A stretch of DNA of 64,000 nucleotides from Ptychodera flava (GCF_041260155.1 NC_091947.1:26705115-26769114); one strand, 5' to 3'. Positions 1-28,500 are shown, counted from the stretch's first letter. The notes: generated from the letters alone by a model not told the origin. A program made the numbers and translations.

Positions 1-12878
<12,878 letters not shown>

Positions 12879-13541
12879 AAACCATAACATCACCGATGAA
12901 CTACAGCCTTTCAGTGAAGTCTGCCTATCCCCCCCTCCCCCAGCCACCTACCCCCTTTCACAGCTAAATATATACAATGCTCGTCATACCTTGTGCAAAA
13001 GTGATAGTGACATTGCGTCAGTTTTCATAGTTTTAAAAGATTCGCACATACATGTCATACTGCCAAGTTCCAAAAAAGGCAGTTTCCAAATATTCGTGGT
13101 GTTTGAAGGCTTAAAAATTGACTGCTTATCAAGTTCAATGGTCAGACCATATAAGACTAATAAGAATACGCTAACAATTACATGTAATATTGCTATGCAA
13201 GTATAGGCCAAATTTGAAATTTAAAAAAAATTAACCTCAATGACTAGTCATCTCAAATGAATTATGAGATGTGAACTTGAAATGAACGTTTCCCCGCATA
13301 TAGTGATCAAATTTTCTACGCAGAAGAAATCTACTTTAGCCGAACGTACATTCTCAACAGCTTCACCTCAAAATATGTGATGTGTAGCTTTGCTAGATCG
13401 GAAAGAAAATGAGTGTTTCCTTTGTCTATTTTCAGATATTTTTGCCTAGGGACTGGTGTCTGCTGTCAAAAATCTGCTTCTGTTTGGTATAAAAGTTGCT
13501 TGTTTCATGAGCAGCAGAGAACACAACAGACATAGTCATAG

Positions 13542-13568
13542 ACACACACACACACACACACACACACA
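13542..13568. repeat. CA microsatellite
   Basis: About 13 CA units with a GACACACA start, in the likely ARL3 3' UTR. Confidence 0.9.
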
Positions 13569-14128
13569 AATAACATTTACTGCAAATTTGTATAAGTACA
13601 AATGTTTTCAGCATATCACATATGAAGAAAATTCTAAAAAGAAAAGAATGGCAAAAAGCCATTCATATTAGTATTGTATGTCGAGATTTCTGAGTTAACA
13701 TGTTTTTAAATGTAATATGATTTCTAGCATGTATTGGATACTTATACTGATTTTACCTAAGGGGCAAATGCATGTATTGTGTTGTCATCCCTTCTGTTTA
13801 TGTACACTTAGGATTCGCCACCTCAGTGTCGAAACCAAATCTAACGATGAATGTAAATTTTTCAGATATATGTAAATTTTGAACTTTGACCTCAACACTA
13901 CCAACCAGTAATTTTGAACGTCAAACACTACCAACTAGTAATTTAAAACCGCAAACACTACCAACCAGTAATTGGTCAGCCTGATAAGTAATACTTCTTG
14001 CAGCAAAGCAAGACCACTTTGTCTGCAATCTGTATGACAAATTACAGAGGATGATTCCAAATTCTGTACTGATAAACATAATTACTGGTTCACGCATGGA
14101 CAGCAGTCTTGCTTCCACTGTCTATGGT

Positions 14129-14222
14129 TTAACCTGTTCACTCCCCTAATTACCTGTCACAGGTCCACACTCAACCACTGATACAATTGGTTTGGAAGAA
14201 ACCATTGTGGTGAAAGGGTTTA
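14129..14222. repeat. Small dispersed repeat, copy 1 of 4
   Basis: Roughly 90-bp unit starting near TTAACCTGTTCACTCCCC and ending near CCATTGTGGTGAAAGGGTTT. Its ends are imperfect inverted copies of each other. Related copies: 21095-21196, 24697-24785 and, in reverse orientation, 42087-42172. It looks like a MITE family. Confidence 0.55.
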
Positions 14223-15972
14223 GAAAACTTCAAATTCTACCTGTTCTTGCTTTCTTGAAAGCAACTGTGTACTTTTATCAAATGAGGTGGGGTGTCTTCT
14301 TCAGTGATATCTACTTACCTTCAGATTGTTCTGTGTAAAATACTTAAAGTTAACCTTGCGTAGAGCATTATTATCAGCATACATTGTATCACCTTGCCTG
14401 TGAGTGCATTTTCACAGTTCCTCAGATGTAGAATCCATATCAGCTCTGAACAGTCCATCCACAGTATTTTGACAGACACTGATTAAAATTCAGAACAACT
14501 GTAGATGCTAGTAGACTCCAAGTTGGAATGAAACTTTAGTTCCTGCTTGTCATGATTTTTTGCATCTCCTGTTATGTCCAAGTGGTCTTTCGGGTAAAAT
14601 CTGTGCTTTTCTGTGCGTCCCATCCCGTCCAAAACTTTTGTTTGTTGCCAAACTTTCATTGTAGAAATGTCCAAGTTGTTGTACACATGCTTCGTTTGAT
14701 CTGGTACGCTCTACTTCTCCCATTGAACTTAAATGAGAAGTCTGATCCAAAACTACACAGACAGATGTGATATTTTGGTCACAACTTAAAATTTCTCCAA
14801 AGTAATCAATTTCTATAATTCATTTAACTGTGTATATCCATTAGTGGCGGCCATTCCTGTACCGAAATGTTTACTTTTTATTTCAGTCAAACTTGTATCA
14901 TTCCATGTCTTTTTGAGGGCTGTGGCAACTTTTGGGTGGCTTAGTTTATATTTCGATGAAACAAACATTTGTCAGTGAAATGTACATGCAGCTACTGCAT
15001 CTTTCAAAACTATAAAACCATGTCAGAATAATTTGCAAATTGTCATTCTAGTACTGTCAGTGCTACCTATTCCGATCCAGTCAGTTTGGAGAAATATTAG
15101 TTAGGCTTTATTTGTCCATCGCAACCTCCCCTCTGCAAGACTCAAACTACTTATCCAACCGTCCGTTATTTTAATCCAAAGCGTAGGCTTCTGTACAATA
15201 GTGTAGGGGTGTGAGGGATTATTGATAATACAATTAATGAGACTTTTGATTCAAACCTGCAAAATTACTGTATTGTATTCTTTCATGCTCTCAGAAATAG
15301 TGCATGTGTTGTTCGCTGTCTGCAAGACAAAGTGGTAGTAATGGACATGGCGATAAAAGTTAAAATTTAGTTTCTGATATTGCTAGTTAAAAGTGCAAAT
15401 ACTTCTCCGTGAAAGATTTGTTCATCATTTGACCCGATGTCCAGGATAAATCTCCACGTGTCAAAGGGTTAAGGTAGACATTTGCTCAACAAACTTGATG
15501 TGAACACCTTCAAATTTAGACTCACTCAGAGTCCCTGGTTCACCACACACAGCTTCTTATCCCTTACCTACCCAATGTGCCCTCAGATGATATGGTCGGG
15601 CCAGCTTCAAGCCAAATTCAGGCTAAGCCAGCTCACTGAGCTGGGCTGCATGAGCTCAAAATCAGGAGAGGGCAGCTGTGTGTAGCCGACAAGGGGCTGT
15701 TAGGTAGTCTAATTCAAATTGCCTAGTGAAAACTGCACTTTTTCGAGTTTTGATATTTAGAATTTCGCTGTGACAACTACCCATAGCAGATACAAACATG
15801 TTTTGACAACAAAAAACGATACACTGTACCAGTAATTTTTACTGCTGACCCAATGTTTTTCAATGTTGCCACCGGGGACTTGATTAGCTACTTATTGTAA
15901 ATTCTGTTCGTCATTTACTCAGTATTGTGTGTATATCCTGTCAAAGTTATCAGTGTAGCCCCTTTTGGAGGA

Positions 15973-15978
15973 AATAAA
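15973..15978 (+). terminator. Candidate ARL3 polyadenylation signal
   Basis: AATAAA in GAGGAAATAAAAAAAG, the first such hexamer found downstream of the ARL3 stop by eye. It would imply a 3' UTR of about 3.1 kb. Earlier variant signals cannot be excluded. Confidence 0.35.
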
Positions 15979-18900
15979 AAAAGAAGAAAATTCTTTATCT
16001 ACAACTATTGAGTGTTGTCTTCATTTTGTACGTAGATTGTGGTTTGTTTCATTGCCAGCCATACAACTGAAAATCTGGCGGTGGGAAGAGTTGTGTTCAA
16101 CCACATCTAGAGAGAGACGAGCATTAATTTAATAATGAACACAAGTCTCTTCTGTTGTCAGTGCATCATGATCTCTGCATTGGCATAAATACATGATGTA
16201 CTGCAGTGGCAAGAACATTGCAGTATTGATTTTACAGGTACCTTGAATGTAGTGATGCTATCCCATATGCACTTTTCTACAGTGGATTGCATTTATTGCA
16301 GTACTGTAAATTTCCCATAATTCATTGCAATTTGTATCCTCAGAGATTACCCAGAGAAGTCTACCAGGTCTCCCATGTGTAGACAAATTCATAGACTAGC
16401 TGTAAAAATTCTGAAAACGTACTTTTAAGGACACAATTCTTTTCAATCCTCATTTTAAACGATTTGGACAATTATGCAAGATTGAGAGAGGAGATAGCAT
16501 TTTTGTAAAATTTTCCACTGATTGTGTCTTCGGCCATACAGAATAATGTGATGGAAAGTAGGGAGACCAGTTGCACCTGTTTTTTGAAACAAAAGGATAC
16601 TGATTTTTTCCAATGGAAATGACAAAAGAAATTTGCATTCTAAGTATTTTCAGAGAATGACTCCTTCAGTTCGTCATAACTTGCTGCCTAAAAATATGGC
16701 ATTTGTAGTACCTACAAAATGTGACTGCCATGCTTGTTTAATGGTTACTTGGAAACTTTCACTGAAATTTCTAAACGTACTTTTACTTGATATTTATCAA
16801 TTATTCTGATGCTGCACTTTAGTGCTTACATGCAGAACTGAAAAAGTTATAGAAAAGTAACCTTTAAGGATACTAATCAAAGAGAATTGTGGGTAATTTA
16901 TTGTACATTGAACTCTAGTGCACTCTATTCAGTTCTTCAGTATTACATAATGGATCACTTAGTTTGGTATATATATATATCCATTTCTAAAAATTGTTCA
17001 GAATATTGCAGCTATTTGGAAACTCTTGACTGTCCAATATGCCAGAGGAATCAAGATTAAAGGCAGAAGGCACTTAAAATGTTCATGCAAATGTTAAAGT
17101 AGCATCATTGACATAAAAATGTGTCTATGTTAATATATATCTCTTATAATCAATTGACTGACACAAAATTTCTTTAATGTATACTTCCGAAAGGCCCATG
17201 AGCTGCACCTCTGCAAAATTTGTTCAACCTCAAGGTACCTCCAATTTCCTCAGATATTCATTGCAATCTGAAAACTGAACGATTTAGTCGTTAACTATGC
17301 CTCAACGTCCTCAACGTTTGCTTGTTGCAGAATAGGCAAGAAATTGAATAGATTTTTGTTCATTTTAAATTTCCCGCCATTTTCAAAATCTCACCATGTT
17401 ACATGAAACAGAATTTTTTGTCAAAGTGGAGTGAATCCCTTTCTCGTCCTTTCAGTGGGTTGCACCATGTTGTGTTTGTTAAGATTCAAATGTGTACATG
17501 CACCATTTCCGCTGTTTATCATGTAGTTGTATGGAGGTCGTCATATTTGGATACGGCATCCATTTATTATTTGTCTCACGGAAACCTCCCCATGCAGTCA
17601 TACTCAGTGGATAATTATACTTGAGTAAGCATCTGAGCCATCTCTGAGTAAGACTATTTCTATGAACTAATTTTAATCTAAATATAAAATCATGAAAATC
17701 ATGTCAAAAGTTGCAGCTCATGTGCCTTTAAGCACCTGGGTGACAAAAAACAGCACTAAATGTGAATGTAAATATTAGCTTTAATCTGGCAGGTAGTTAA
17801 ATAGCACATTATAAATACTCTGTGCTCTTTAAATAGGAACAGTGCTGTTAAAATTCTCTGTAGTACACAGCAATGAAAAGGGTATTAAAAAAGATAAAAT
17901 ACACATACATCATTCCAAAATAAAAATGGTCATAATGCGAACGTGTTTTCTTGAAGTAGGGGTGGTTGTACTGTAAATGCTGTGGACCCATCTACGTTCT
18001 AGCAGTAGCGTGGAGAAACTTATTAAATCGAGGTTGAAAATATATTGTTTTCACAAATAAAAATCATTTGAGGTCCTATCATTTCATACTCTTGCATTGT
18101 AAACTTTGCTATCTTTTGTTTGGATTCTATGGTCACTTCTTATGTTTGTTATCAATTCCAACTTCAAAGGCTTCGACACACAATTTGTGACATAATCATT
18201 AGAGATTTGTTCACAAACTCTGTGGAAAGCTTCCTACAAAAGTGGCGCCATCCTAGATTTGCCTTTAACACCAACAAGACCATGTTTTTTCTTTATGAAT
18301 ATATACAAAAGAAGGGATAAGTTATCGAACACACAGAAGGTGCAATTATGAGTACAAGTACTTCAAAGATGTTTGTCTGAGATGTGTCTTGGTATACAAC
18401 ATATCTTCTAAGAAACATTATTTCAGTGACTGTTTGCTACTCTGAACAAAAATAAAATATTTTCATGTTGACATAAACTTGTACAAAACTTGAGTATATT
18501 GTTGACTTTCAAAGACTTCAAATGTCGCTTTCATGTTTATATTTCACAGAACTCACCATATACAATGCGAAGTTGCTCTTTTGAGGTGAACTTGCCAATT
18601 TGACTGCTTTGCTAAACAATGATGAGCAGTTTGTGTTCTTTGCTACATGACTAAAAGATATATTGACAAAACATAATTTTTTATTGAAAATATCAACGAG
18701 TATCGAAGGCATGTGTCGCATTGAGATGAAACATGAAATTAGACTGGTAGATGTAACAGCTAGGTCGAATATAAACCCAAAGTATCTCATTGTTGTGGTT
18801 TCTCAAAACTTCCTTTGAATTACCGTTATTGGTAGCATAGTTCAAAAGCAGTCTGATTCCATGATTCTTTTCTTCTGACATAAGACATCAAGACTCTATT

Positions 18901-19593
18901 TACATTCTTTATGTATTTCTCATTTCACAAATGGCATGCCTATGTGAAAACAGTTCACTGCTAGTTTCAAAATAGATGATGCTAGATGAATCTCTTCGAC
19001 AATCTTTGCTATTTAAACAGTAAAATCACCTTTGATGTTAATTTACAATAATAGATTGAAAACTCTCCTGCGGCCAATCACATCACATAGTAAAATAGTT
19101 CAACACAACAATTGGAACACACAGAGCCACACTTAGATCACATTTGATGGACAGACATACCATATCATGTCACCTAGTCTCATTATTACACAACACTCCA
19201 AAGAAAAAACCTTTCTTTTGACATAGGGCACGACAAAACATCACATGGTGTCTGCTCTGATCATAAAATTTTCAGTACTAAGGCTTTGAAATTCCTATCA
19301 TCCTAAGTCTTAACACAATCTACTGGACCTGACACTCCTAACACTGGCCGATTATCAAAAGGACATGGTACTATGTTTTGTCAAAGCTTTTATGAGTATA
19401 TCACACAAAGTTGACTATGTCTGTATCAGCTGTACCGTATATTTCCATAAATAACTACATGCACCTGCTTCAATACATTCTCTTTTGCTCTCAACTACGA
19501 CACTTCAAATAAATAAACACAGATACAATTGAGTTGTGCAGATTTCAGCGACAGCCTCGTATGATGTCACTTTGCGTCCGATCTTGTCAGTTT

Positions 19594-22500
19594 TCATACA
19601 CGGATGTTGTTGGTGACTGCCCTTGTGAATTCCGTAGAAGTGGCATAACCTCCCATATCTCGAGTGCGAACCTAGACAGTGAAATGAACATACAAATAAA
19701 TATCATGCACAAAGTTTTTGTTATGACATCAGCACTAGATTTTCCAGGTCTTCAATATGCATGAAGGCAAAGAAACCAACAACTAGCAACTGAACATGGC
19801 TCCTTGAGACAACAGTGTAGAAAATATGAATAACTTTTTAGGTTTTGTCTTGGCATCTTCTCTGCTAAACTTCACGTTTTGAGGACAGTGGATAACTTAA
19901 AATTCACCTACTGAAATGATCAAAGCTGTCCATGTGAAATCAACAGATAAGATATTAGCATATCTACACGTCTTCTCTCTAGACATGCATCTAAATTACC
20001 CAAAGAAACATATTCTATCATCTAAGCTGCATTAAAGGGGCAGGTTTTCTATCAGCTTTATCAATGAGCAAATTGACTAACTGTGCACAACTTTCAAGGA
20101 GAACACAGGACTAAAATCACATAAACAGTCAGTATCAACAACTGCTAATGTGAGAACCAAGGATTGAGTACTGCCCCTTTAAGTTTCTTTCCTTTGTGGC
20201 AAATCATTTCAAGTCAATTTCTGTTTTTGATCAACATCACAGACTTCTTTTTTTTAACTTTTCTTCAATAGGTTGAAAGCTTCCCTTCTGCTCTTGAATT
20301 CTAAAAAGCAAAACCCACGCTGACTTACTTTTCCAACTCTGATGACCTTCTCCACAGCATTCTGGATCAAATTAGCATGGAACTGTAAACTGAAAGATGA
20401 ACAGTGCAAGATATTGAAAGTCAAACATTTTTGTCAACATTTCACAAAATTATTGGGCATGTACTTCAGCACAGGGTCATATAGTGACAGCCCCAATAAA
20501 GTGTTGAAGAGTGGAGTTCTTGCTATTATAGTAAATTAAAAGTACTCCTGTACATTCCCTAAGTGTTCTAGCATCCTTGCCAAGTAGACTGAGGATACAA
20601 GACAGATATCTATTTGCCGTTGTAATGAACAACACTCTCTTTTAACGTTATGATAAAAGACAATTATAGTATTTAGCTGTTGAAACCAGACACTTACTTG
20701 AGATGGCGGAGCATGTTTGAAGCACAAAGAAGCATTGCTGTAGGGTTGGCTACATTCCTACCAGCTGCCTGGGAATAGGTATGTCTAGCACCCTGCAAAA
20801 TGATTAATGTGAGATTTTATGTAAAACACACAAAAACATGATTTTTTGAACAATTTTACATGAAGGCAAGAAGCTGTCTATCACTTGTGTCAAACCAAAC
20901 ATAGGAATGCATGACTGGATGTCTGTGATACTATGGCTTAATCGACCACATTTCACGGCTAATACTAAAGACTGGTGACTCTCAAGATATTTCATCATTT
21001 ATGACAGGTTACCTCTTACTTACTATAAGCCGAATCAATGCATGAACTCAGCCAGATGTGTATAATATGTTCCAGTAATGGTCTATTTGAGTGTATTAAC
21101 CAAACCTGTTCAACCTATTCCTTGTAAAAAAGTCCACAGTCACCATTGATAACAGTGGGTTTGGGCCAAACCATGGCGGCTAAAGGGTTAAGGAAATCAC
21201 TTACACTAGTAAAACCTGCACACTGATCTTTATAGTGGCCAATGAAAACTCTCGGTTATAATTTTAAATACCAAAGTCAATTTGATGTTCCAAGCAAAGA
21301 CTTTGTCACAAGTTTTACATCTAGTTTTGATTCTTAGATACACATTGTGAAATACTTTGGGTTACTATAACATGAGAACAAACTGTCATTGGTTATGTGG
21401 CAGTCAAACTCTCACACACCAAGGCTGAACATAATATTATTGACTGTACAATGACAATTACACGTACTTCAACGAGAAATCAAAAACTTTTCACTGTATC
21501 ATTAAGTACGCATCATGTAGTACAGAACATCTCAGATGAATGGAACAAGGGCACTTTTTTCTTCATACTTCCAATCCATGGAGTCTAATTACTGACTGTC
21601 ACCAGTCATTGTTGTCATGGAAATGCCAATTTCCTGGAGGCTGTTGCTATGGATATTCACTTTGACATTTAAGAATGGCCATAACATGGCCATAATTGTT
21701 CCTTTCATAAGTCAAATTTTTATTCTTGGGTCAATAACTTATCAAGTTTTTATACTGTCTTGCATTCCATTCGATTAATCTCCTGAACATTTCCTATGGT
21801 GACAAAAATCAAATCCATTTTTTTTTCTGATAAAATATGTAGGGTAAAAAATTTTATTTTTCACTCCAATACAGGGTAAGAAGACATACAGCAGATGTGA
21901 TGCATCAGAATTGTGGTAGATTTGTTCCAATGAGGAATCTCTCCAAGATCTCGCATTTAAAATAAACAGTTTGAGTGCATAAATATTCTACCTGCAATTT
22001 ATCAACGTCAAATACTTTGCTAATAAATGAAATAAACCAAACATCCGATAGCATGTGCTAACATTAGCAAACAATAAAGTCCTCACTATAGATGAAGATA
22101 AGGAAAGTATAGTGTATTACTGTGATTCAGAATGATTTTAGAATGCTAGTTTTCAATGAAAAGGAATCACACCATGTAGACAGTACACTATTATTACTGA
22201 AGTCCAGAATGATTTCAGAATGCTGGTTTTTTTTTCAAAACAAACACATTTATTTGTATGGCATTCCATCAAATTATTGTATGATGGATCACAATTATGT
22301 CTTGTGGTCCAGACAGTTTTTATTTTCAGCTTTAAAGATGACTCTGAACAGGCTGTTATATAAAATATACCTGGAGTACACCATATCATGATAGATTTTA
22401 TATTTTTCAGACCACAGTCTCTCATTATACAGGCAGACACATGAACAAACTCATCACAGTGAGAGATATATTGCATGAGAAAGTTAGCAATGACTTTAAA

Positions 22501-25500
22501 AAGTGCTGTTCACAGTTACACATTTGTTACTAAATATAGCTGCTCCAGAAAATTTGGACAAAGTTTGTCAGTGTTCCACTGCGGGACGAACGTATGCCTG
22601 AATGTTTCGTATTCCGCGAAGCATATATTCTACCTGAGAGCGCTTTCGGCCGGTTGCTAGTGACGACAGCGAACATTGTATCAATTTATTTTCAATAGAA
22701 TATCGATCGACATCTGCTGGCGTACGGGCTCATGTGTCGAGGTCAAATCATTAATATGTCCACATAGCCCGTATATATTGACTTAGCTAGCATAAAATCA
22801 ACGTATCCGTCGGTTTCTTGTACTTAGATTGAATCGTCGACACTTTTTTACAGTTTTGGCGATGCGTTCACATTTTGGCGCTCTTTGCAAGTTTGGCGCC
22901 ATTGTGAGCTGAATATGACCTGCGAGTGAGCACGACAACAATGTATCAATTTCCGATAAAAGGATATCGATCGATAACGTTCACTGCACGATTACAGTGG
23001 AGAGTCTGCGCCCGTTCGCCTCCGTTCTGTGGTTTTTTTCAAATTTACTGGAATTTTCATCGTTGATTTTCGCCAAAATTTGGTATAAATTACAACAACA
23101 TGACATGCATTTGGTCTGTACATCTTACAAGACGCATACTGATAAAAATGCGTCAATTTAAGGCCCGTGTTCTGCATATGTACACGCCGTCAGCTCGCAA
23201 ATCATTGACGGCAACAGTATATTTCAGTGATCGGAATAAATAAATTTCAAATAAAACAATTTTCGTGAAGAAATTCAAAAATCTAAAACGATAGGAATTT
23301 TGTATATTAATCAAAGGATCACCATGTCAATTTTCATCAGTATTCGTTCAAAATTGAGGAATTTGAACCGACGAGAAGTGTGCAATCTGTTCGGTATATT
23401 ACACGCTATTGTTTTCTACGGGAAATCAAGCTTATTCGCCGCGTCGTAAAATGAAAAATATATCTGAAAAAACCCATTGGTTTAACTTTTTCATTTCGCC
23501 GTAATTTCTTACGATATTTGAAATAGCACATCTCATGAAGGTTAACTAAAACTCTATCGTTTTACTTTTTTGATTTCCCTCTTATTTTTATGAAATGACG
23601 AGTTAACGATCGTTTGGCTGTTGACTGTTTTCACCTATTTTTGCATATGAATAATTATCACATATGTATTTTCATAATTCCTTCATGAAATTATTGCCAA
23701 AATATCATAATGGAAAGGTCAACATGTGAGGAAATTGAATCTGCAACTCTTCCATCAATATTAAGCTGTGCAGCGTGGAAATTTTGCGAAATTTAATACA
23801 TAGCGTAAAAGGCGGATTTGACTCACTGTACGCGTACACGACGTATGTGCGGCGAAAAAGTGACACGCTAATATGAAACAAAATGGGGGGCCTTTGGCCC
23901 CGCAGTGATTGCATGCTCGGCTGTTGTTGCAGCTTGTAGTCTGTGTCGTATATATGTCTTTTAGTATACACAGTAACACCATAAATTGCCTACTAAATTG
24001 TACTTTCATCATTCTTGCATGCATAATATCCAAAATTGTAATATAAAATATGCAGACAAATATTGTTATTTTTACATATTACTGTTGGAACAATGACGTC
24101 ATTTTGGAATTATATTTATATCACAATGTATATCCTCTTACACATAAAACTACTCTAATATTAAATCACAGAAAACAGATATAAAACAAAAGTCTCACTT
24201 CACACTGGTTTACTACCCATGATTCTTTGCATCACCTTGGTGACACATCGACACTTACCGGTTCAAAGATGGCAAAGTCATTGGAGTAGCTCTCCCCTGG
24301 CACCACGCCGGCACCACCAACAAGTCCAGCGGCCACGTTGTCAACGATGGATCCGTACAGGTTGGGCATCACCATGACATCAAACTGGTGTGGATTGGAG
24401 ACAAGCTGCATACAGCAGTTATCGATGATCATCGACTCAAACTTGATCTTGGGGTAGAGTTCAGATACCTCTTGACAGCTCTGTAGAAACAAGCCATCAC
24501 CGAGCTTCCTGAAATGACAAAATCATATCCAAGTCGTACTTTTATGAATTGTATGAGAAAGTGTTTATGTGCCAAGTTTCAACTGCTCTATTACTTCCCC
24601 ATTGCAAATATTTTTCCTAAATTATTTTCAACTTTCTGAAAAATTTCCCGGCTGACGTGTGCTTGTCATATTATGGAGGAATAAATAGCACTTAAGCTGT
24701 TCACCCCTAATTCCAAGTAAACGGGTCCATGCCCACCACTGATAACAACAGGTTTGGGCTAAACCATTGTGGTGAAATGGTTAAGGGTACTACACGGTAT
24801 GTGACTGAACCATGTTAGAGGTTGAATCTATGAAAAAGTCTAATCTGCCGAAAAAGAATGAGTTGGAGTTATTTTTGTGTTATCATTTGTCATTGGTAAA
24901 TATACAAACAGCAAAGTATCACAATAGAAACATGGAAAATGTCTAGTTGAATGTCGGCAACTAGGAAACCTACATCAAATCAATAATGAGACATCATCAA
25001 TTTTCTACAATAAACAGCAACATTGACAGCAAATATCTACATATCCATGGAAGGGTAGTAGCAGTATGAGAACGACAAACCAAGGTCAACTTCTGTCACA
25101 CTCACATGATATTTGCCTTGTGTACAGCGGTGACTTTCTTTCTGCCGTGTTTGGTGGCGTAGTCAAAGGCAAACTTGGCTATCCTCCTGGACTTAGCCCG
25201 TGTTATGATCTTAAGACACTCCACTACTCCATCCACACTCTGCAATGCAAAATAACAAGCTCCACTTTGATGATATGTAAAACAATGGAGAAAACAGTGA
25301 GCATTGAATACTTTGCGCCAGTTCTAATTGTTGTAGAATGGGTACAGATATTCAGACTCTAAAATTTTTACCATGCTTTCCTGGTCTACTGCTTGAGGAG
25401 GCTTATTTTGAAACTCCTGGAGTAATAAAGTTTTCACTGTTCTTTTTTCTGAAAATCAAAAATTTAATTTCCCCAATTGACTTAAAGGTATACAGTCACC

Positions 25501-28500
25501 TGTAATCTAAATATGTCCAAATATGGTGGAAATATGCCCAAATATGGTCAAAGGGGCGTTCCTTGGTACTCAAAATGCTCATGTCAGGGTGCTGGTTAGA
25601 TTTTCTCTTTCCATGGTAACTGTGGCAAAATTGGAACAGGTGATAGTATACCTTTTAAGACTGGAATGGCAGCCATTTTGAATTTCATAGGTCAGTAAAC
25701 ATTTCTAGCACCAAAATTTGCAGAGTGATCCCCAATTTGCATTCTTGATTCAAAAGAAAATGGTTAAGTTTCCTTTTGGAAAGTTTGAACAAAAGTTTAT
25801 TAATTAAGTCTTTCAGTATTGAGGTGCATACTGCCTTAAGTAGTTTTATAATTATAATCAGGTTGGGCTGAGGTGCCTTGCATGATCAAAAAATGTAAAA
25901 GTACCCATGGGCTTATGTTGAACTGCAATAATAGCTCCACATAGAAAGGGGCATTGCCAGTGATGTGTTTGCCATACATGCTTCACTGCTACGTCTGGAT
26001 GGGCAAACAGGAATTATTCTGGAACAGCTTTTTTAATAATTCAATATTCAATGCGGCTCACATCCTCTATTGCAGGATGTTCCTTCATTATTCAATGCAA
26101 TTGCACAGAGGAATTTTTATGGACAGGTTCTATTCCAACCATGGAGATGTACAGCATGGTACAAAATGAGAACAATAATGCAAAATGATTTAGTTACCAT
26201 ACACAGGCTTATTTCTAGTTTTCTTGGTAAAACAGATTGTGATTTGAAAGTTTAAAATTACCTAAAAGTATTCTCCTGGCAATGCAACAATTTTCTTTTG
26301 TTGCAAGAGAACGTTGTATAAGTTCAAAATGCATGGTGACATTGATGTCACATACAATATACTCGCTTAGAAAATGGTAGAACTCCAGAATTTAATTTAA
26401 AATTTAAATTTAAAAGAATTTAAAATTAATACAAAATTGTTACTGACTTTCTTGATAAATTTAATCAGTCAGCTCTGATGCTAAAACAAAACACGATGCA
26501 ACCCTTGCTGAAAAGTACTGTAATGATGATTTGATCATGACAGTACTGTCAACAGATATCACTCACCTCGTGTTCCAGTGAGCTGTATTCACCCTCTGTC
26601 TGCTCTCTCACAACAACAAGGTCAAGGTTTGAGTGTTTTGTGTGCAGGCCTGGCATGCTACGACACTTCACTACGTTGGCAAACATGTCAAGCCCCCTCC
26701 TGTGACAAAAAACACAAGATGTTTACTGAATTGCTATGTTGACAATCAGAGTATACATTGACAGATCCACAAACCAATATTTGACTCCAGATTAACGTCT
26801 CTCTGGATTTGTTCCATAGTTTTCTGGTCTACCACTTTTTGGGGTTCATTTTAAAGCTCTTGGAGTATGGAAAATTTTCACCATCTCATTTTTTTGAAAA
26901 TTGAACATTTCATTTTTCCCCATAAGTTTACACAGGGATTGCAGCCATTTGATTTTCAAATATTGGTAAATATTTCATTGAGGAGAGTTTGAGCAAAAGT
27001 TTTAAGTCTTTCACTTTTGAGACGGATACCAGTACTAATATGCTATTCTGAAAATTGGGCGGTTTTCCGGACGACCACCTCCAAAATGTCAGAAACATCT
27101 AAGTTGATTTGCATATGGGTTGGGGAGTAGTGTGCTCATGTCTACTGCTCTGACAAGATCAGCTTTTCTTTAAATGTAACAAACAGCACATGTTATGCCT
27201 CACTGGTTTTAACCGACTTGACCTGATTGTGACATAGGAACTTGGAAGGATAAAGGTTAAAGGTCTAAAATTTACAAGCCGGCCGGAAACTACAATGTAC
27301 CATGGTACATACTGGTACATCATCTTCAACATATCATGTGAAAAAAATCAGTCTAACTTGTCATAACCATTGTTAACTTTGCTGTAGTGGTTACCTTTCA
27401 ATACCTTACGACTCTTAACCAATAACCTTTAACCAAATAATTTCACCTCTGCCACAGGAGCTGATAGTAACTGTAATGCACTGTGGTGTCTTCATTTTAC
27501 CTGATTTTTATGTTGAGTGTTTCCAGTTCACCGCTGTCTTGAAAAGGGTTTTCTATGGGTCCCTTGAGGCTTACACTGTTTCTCTTGAAGGAATCTATGA
27601 TGTCATCCAAGGAGGCACTTTGACCATGGACATCACTGCAAGGAAAAAAGTACCAAATCAAAAAACTCTCTTCCCGCTGGAAAGCTTCTTGCAATCATTG
27701 TATCAACCTGTCTCCACTATGCCTTGCTCAAACCCAGAAGGGTGACGTTTGACCACTGTGTATAGGCAAACTTGCAACATCAGTTGAGTACAACAACAGG
27801 CTATGTTTTGCACATCAGATCATTTTTAAAGGCTCCACACAAATTAGGGGGCACAAGATTGCAGAACTGAGAGGGGTCAAAGACCTCTCACACAGTTCTC
27901 AGAGTATCTCAATGCAGACACAGAATGGCTTCAGACAACTACCATATGGTTCACCAAAACCTATATATACCAAATGGTTTTTTTTGCAAACATATGAGTA
28001 TTGATAGAATTTATTGAGCGCCAAAGTCAAATTTTGTCGCCTTTGAAAAATATATCCCAGTCAATTTTTTTAAGATTTTTGCCAAAATTTTGATGAGAAA
28101 CTGTAGCCAATGAAATGTGATGACCATTTGGTTCAAAATTATCAAAAAAATTTACAGAAAAAATCATTAAAATTGGTAAAATGTTGCACTAAAATTTTGG
28201 GTTAAAATTGATTTGGAATTAAGCAGAAGCATGGCACAGAAATGTATGCACTATCTTATTATGCTAAACTATTGACAACAGAAGAATAATACTACAAAGA
28301 CAAATGTGTGACAAATAAAATGACCTTCTACATTTCTGGATTTGGGATAAGTTTGTTGTAGTAATTTGTGAAGCATAGGATGTCAATGTTGATCTCAGAC
28401 GCATACTTAACACATAGCTATACGCAAGCTTGTCAAGTTGGTCAAAATGGGGTTACAATCAACTAACTTGTAAAAAATCAGACTGTCAAATACACTACCG

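Larger units (their letters stand above)
12879..19593. other. Convergent intergenic region: ARL3 3' region and the region downstream of IDH3B
   Basis: No open frame here resembles a protein. Contents seen: a CA microsatellite (13542-13568), one copy of a small dispersed repeat (14129-14222), a TA run near 16968, and AT-rich sequence. The first AATAAA downstream of the ARL3 stop that I found is at 15973-15978. For IDH3B, a minus-strand AATAAA lies near 18678-18683. Both would imply long 3' UTRs. Confidence 0.5.
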
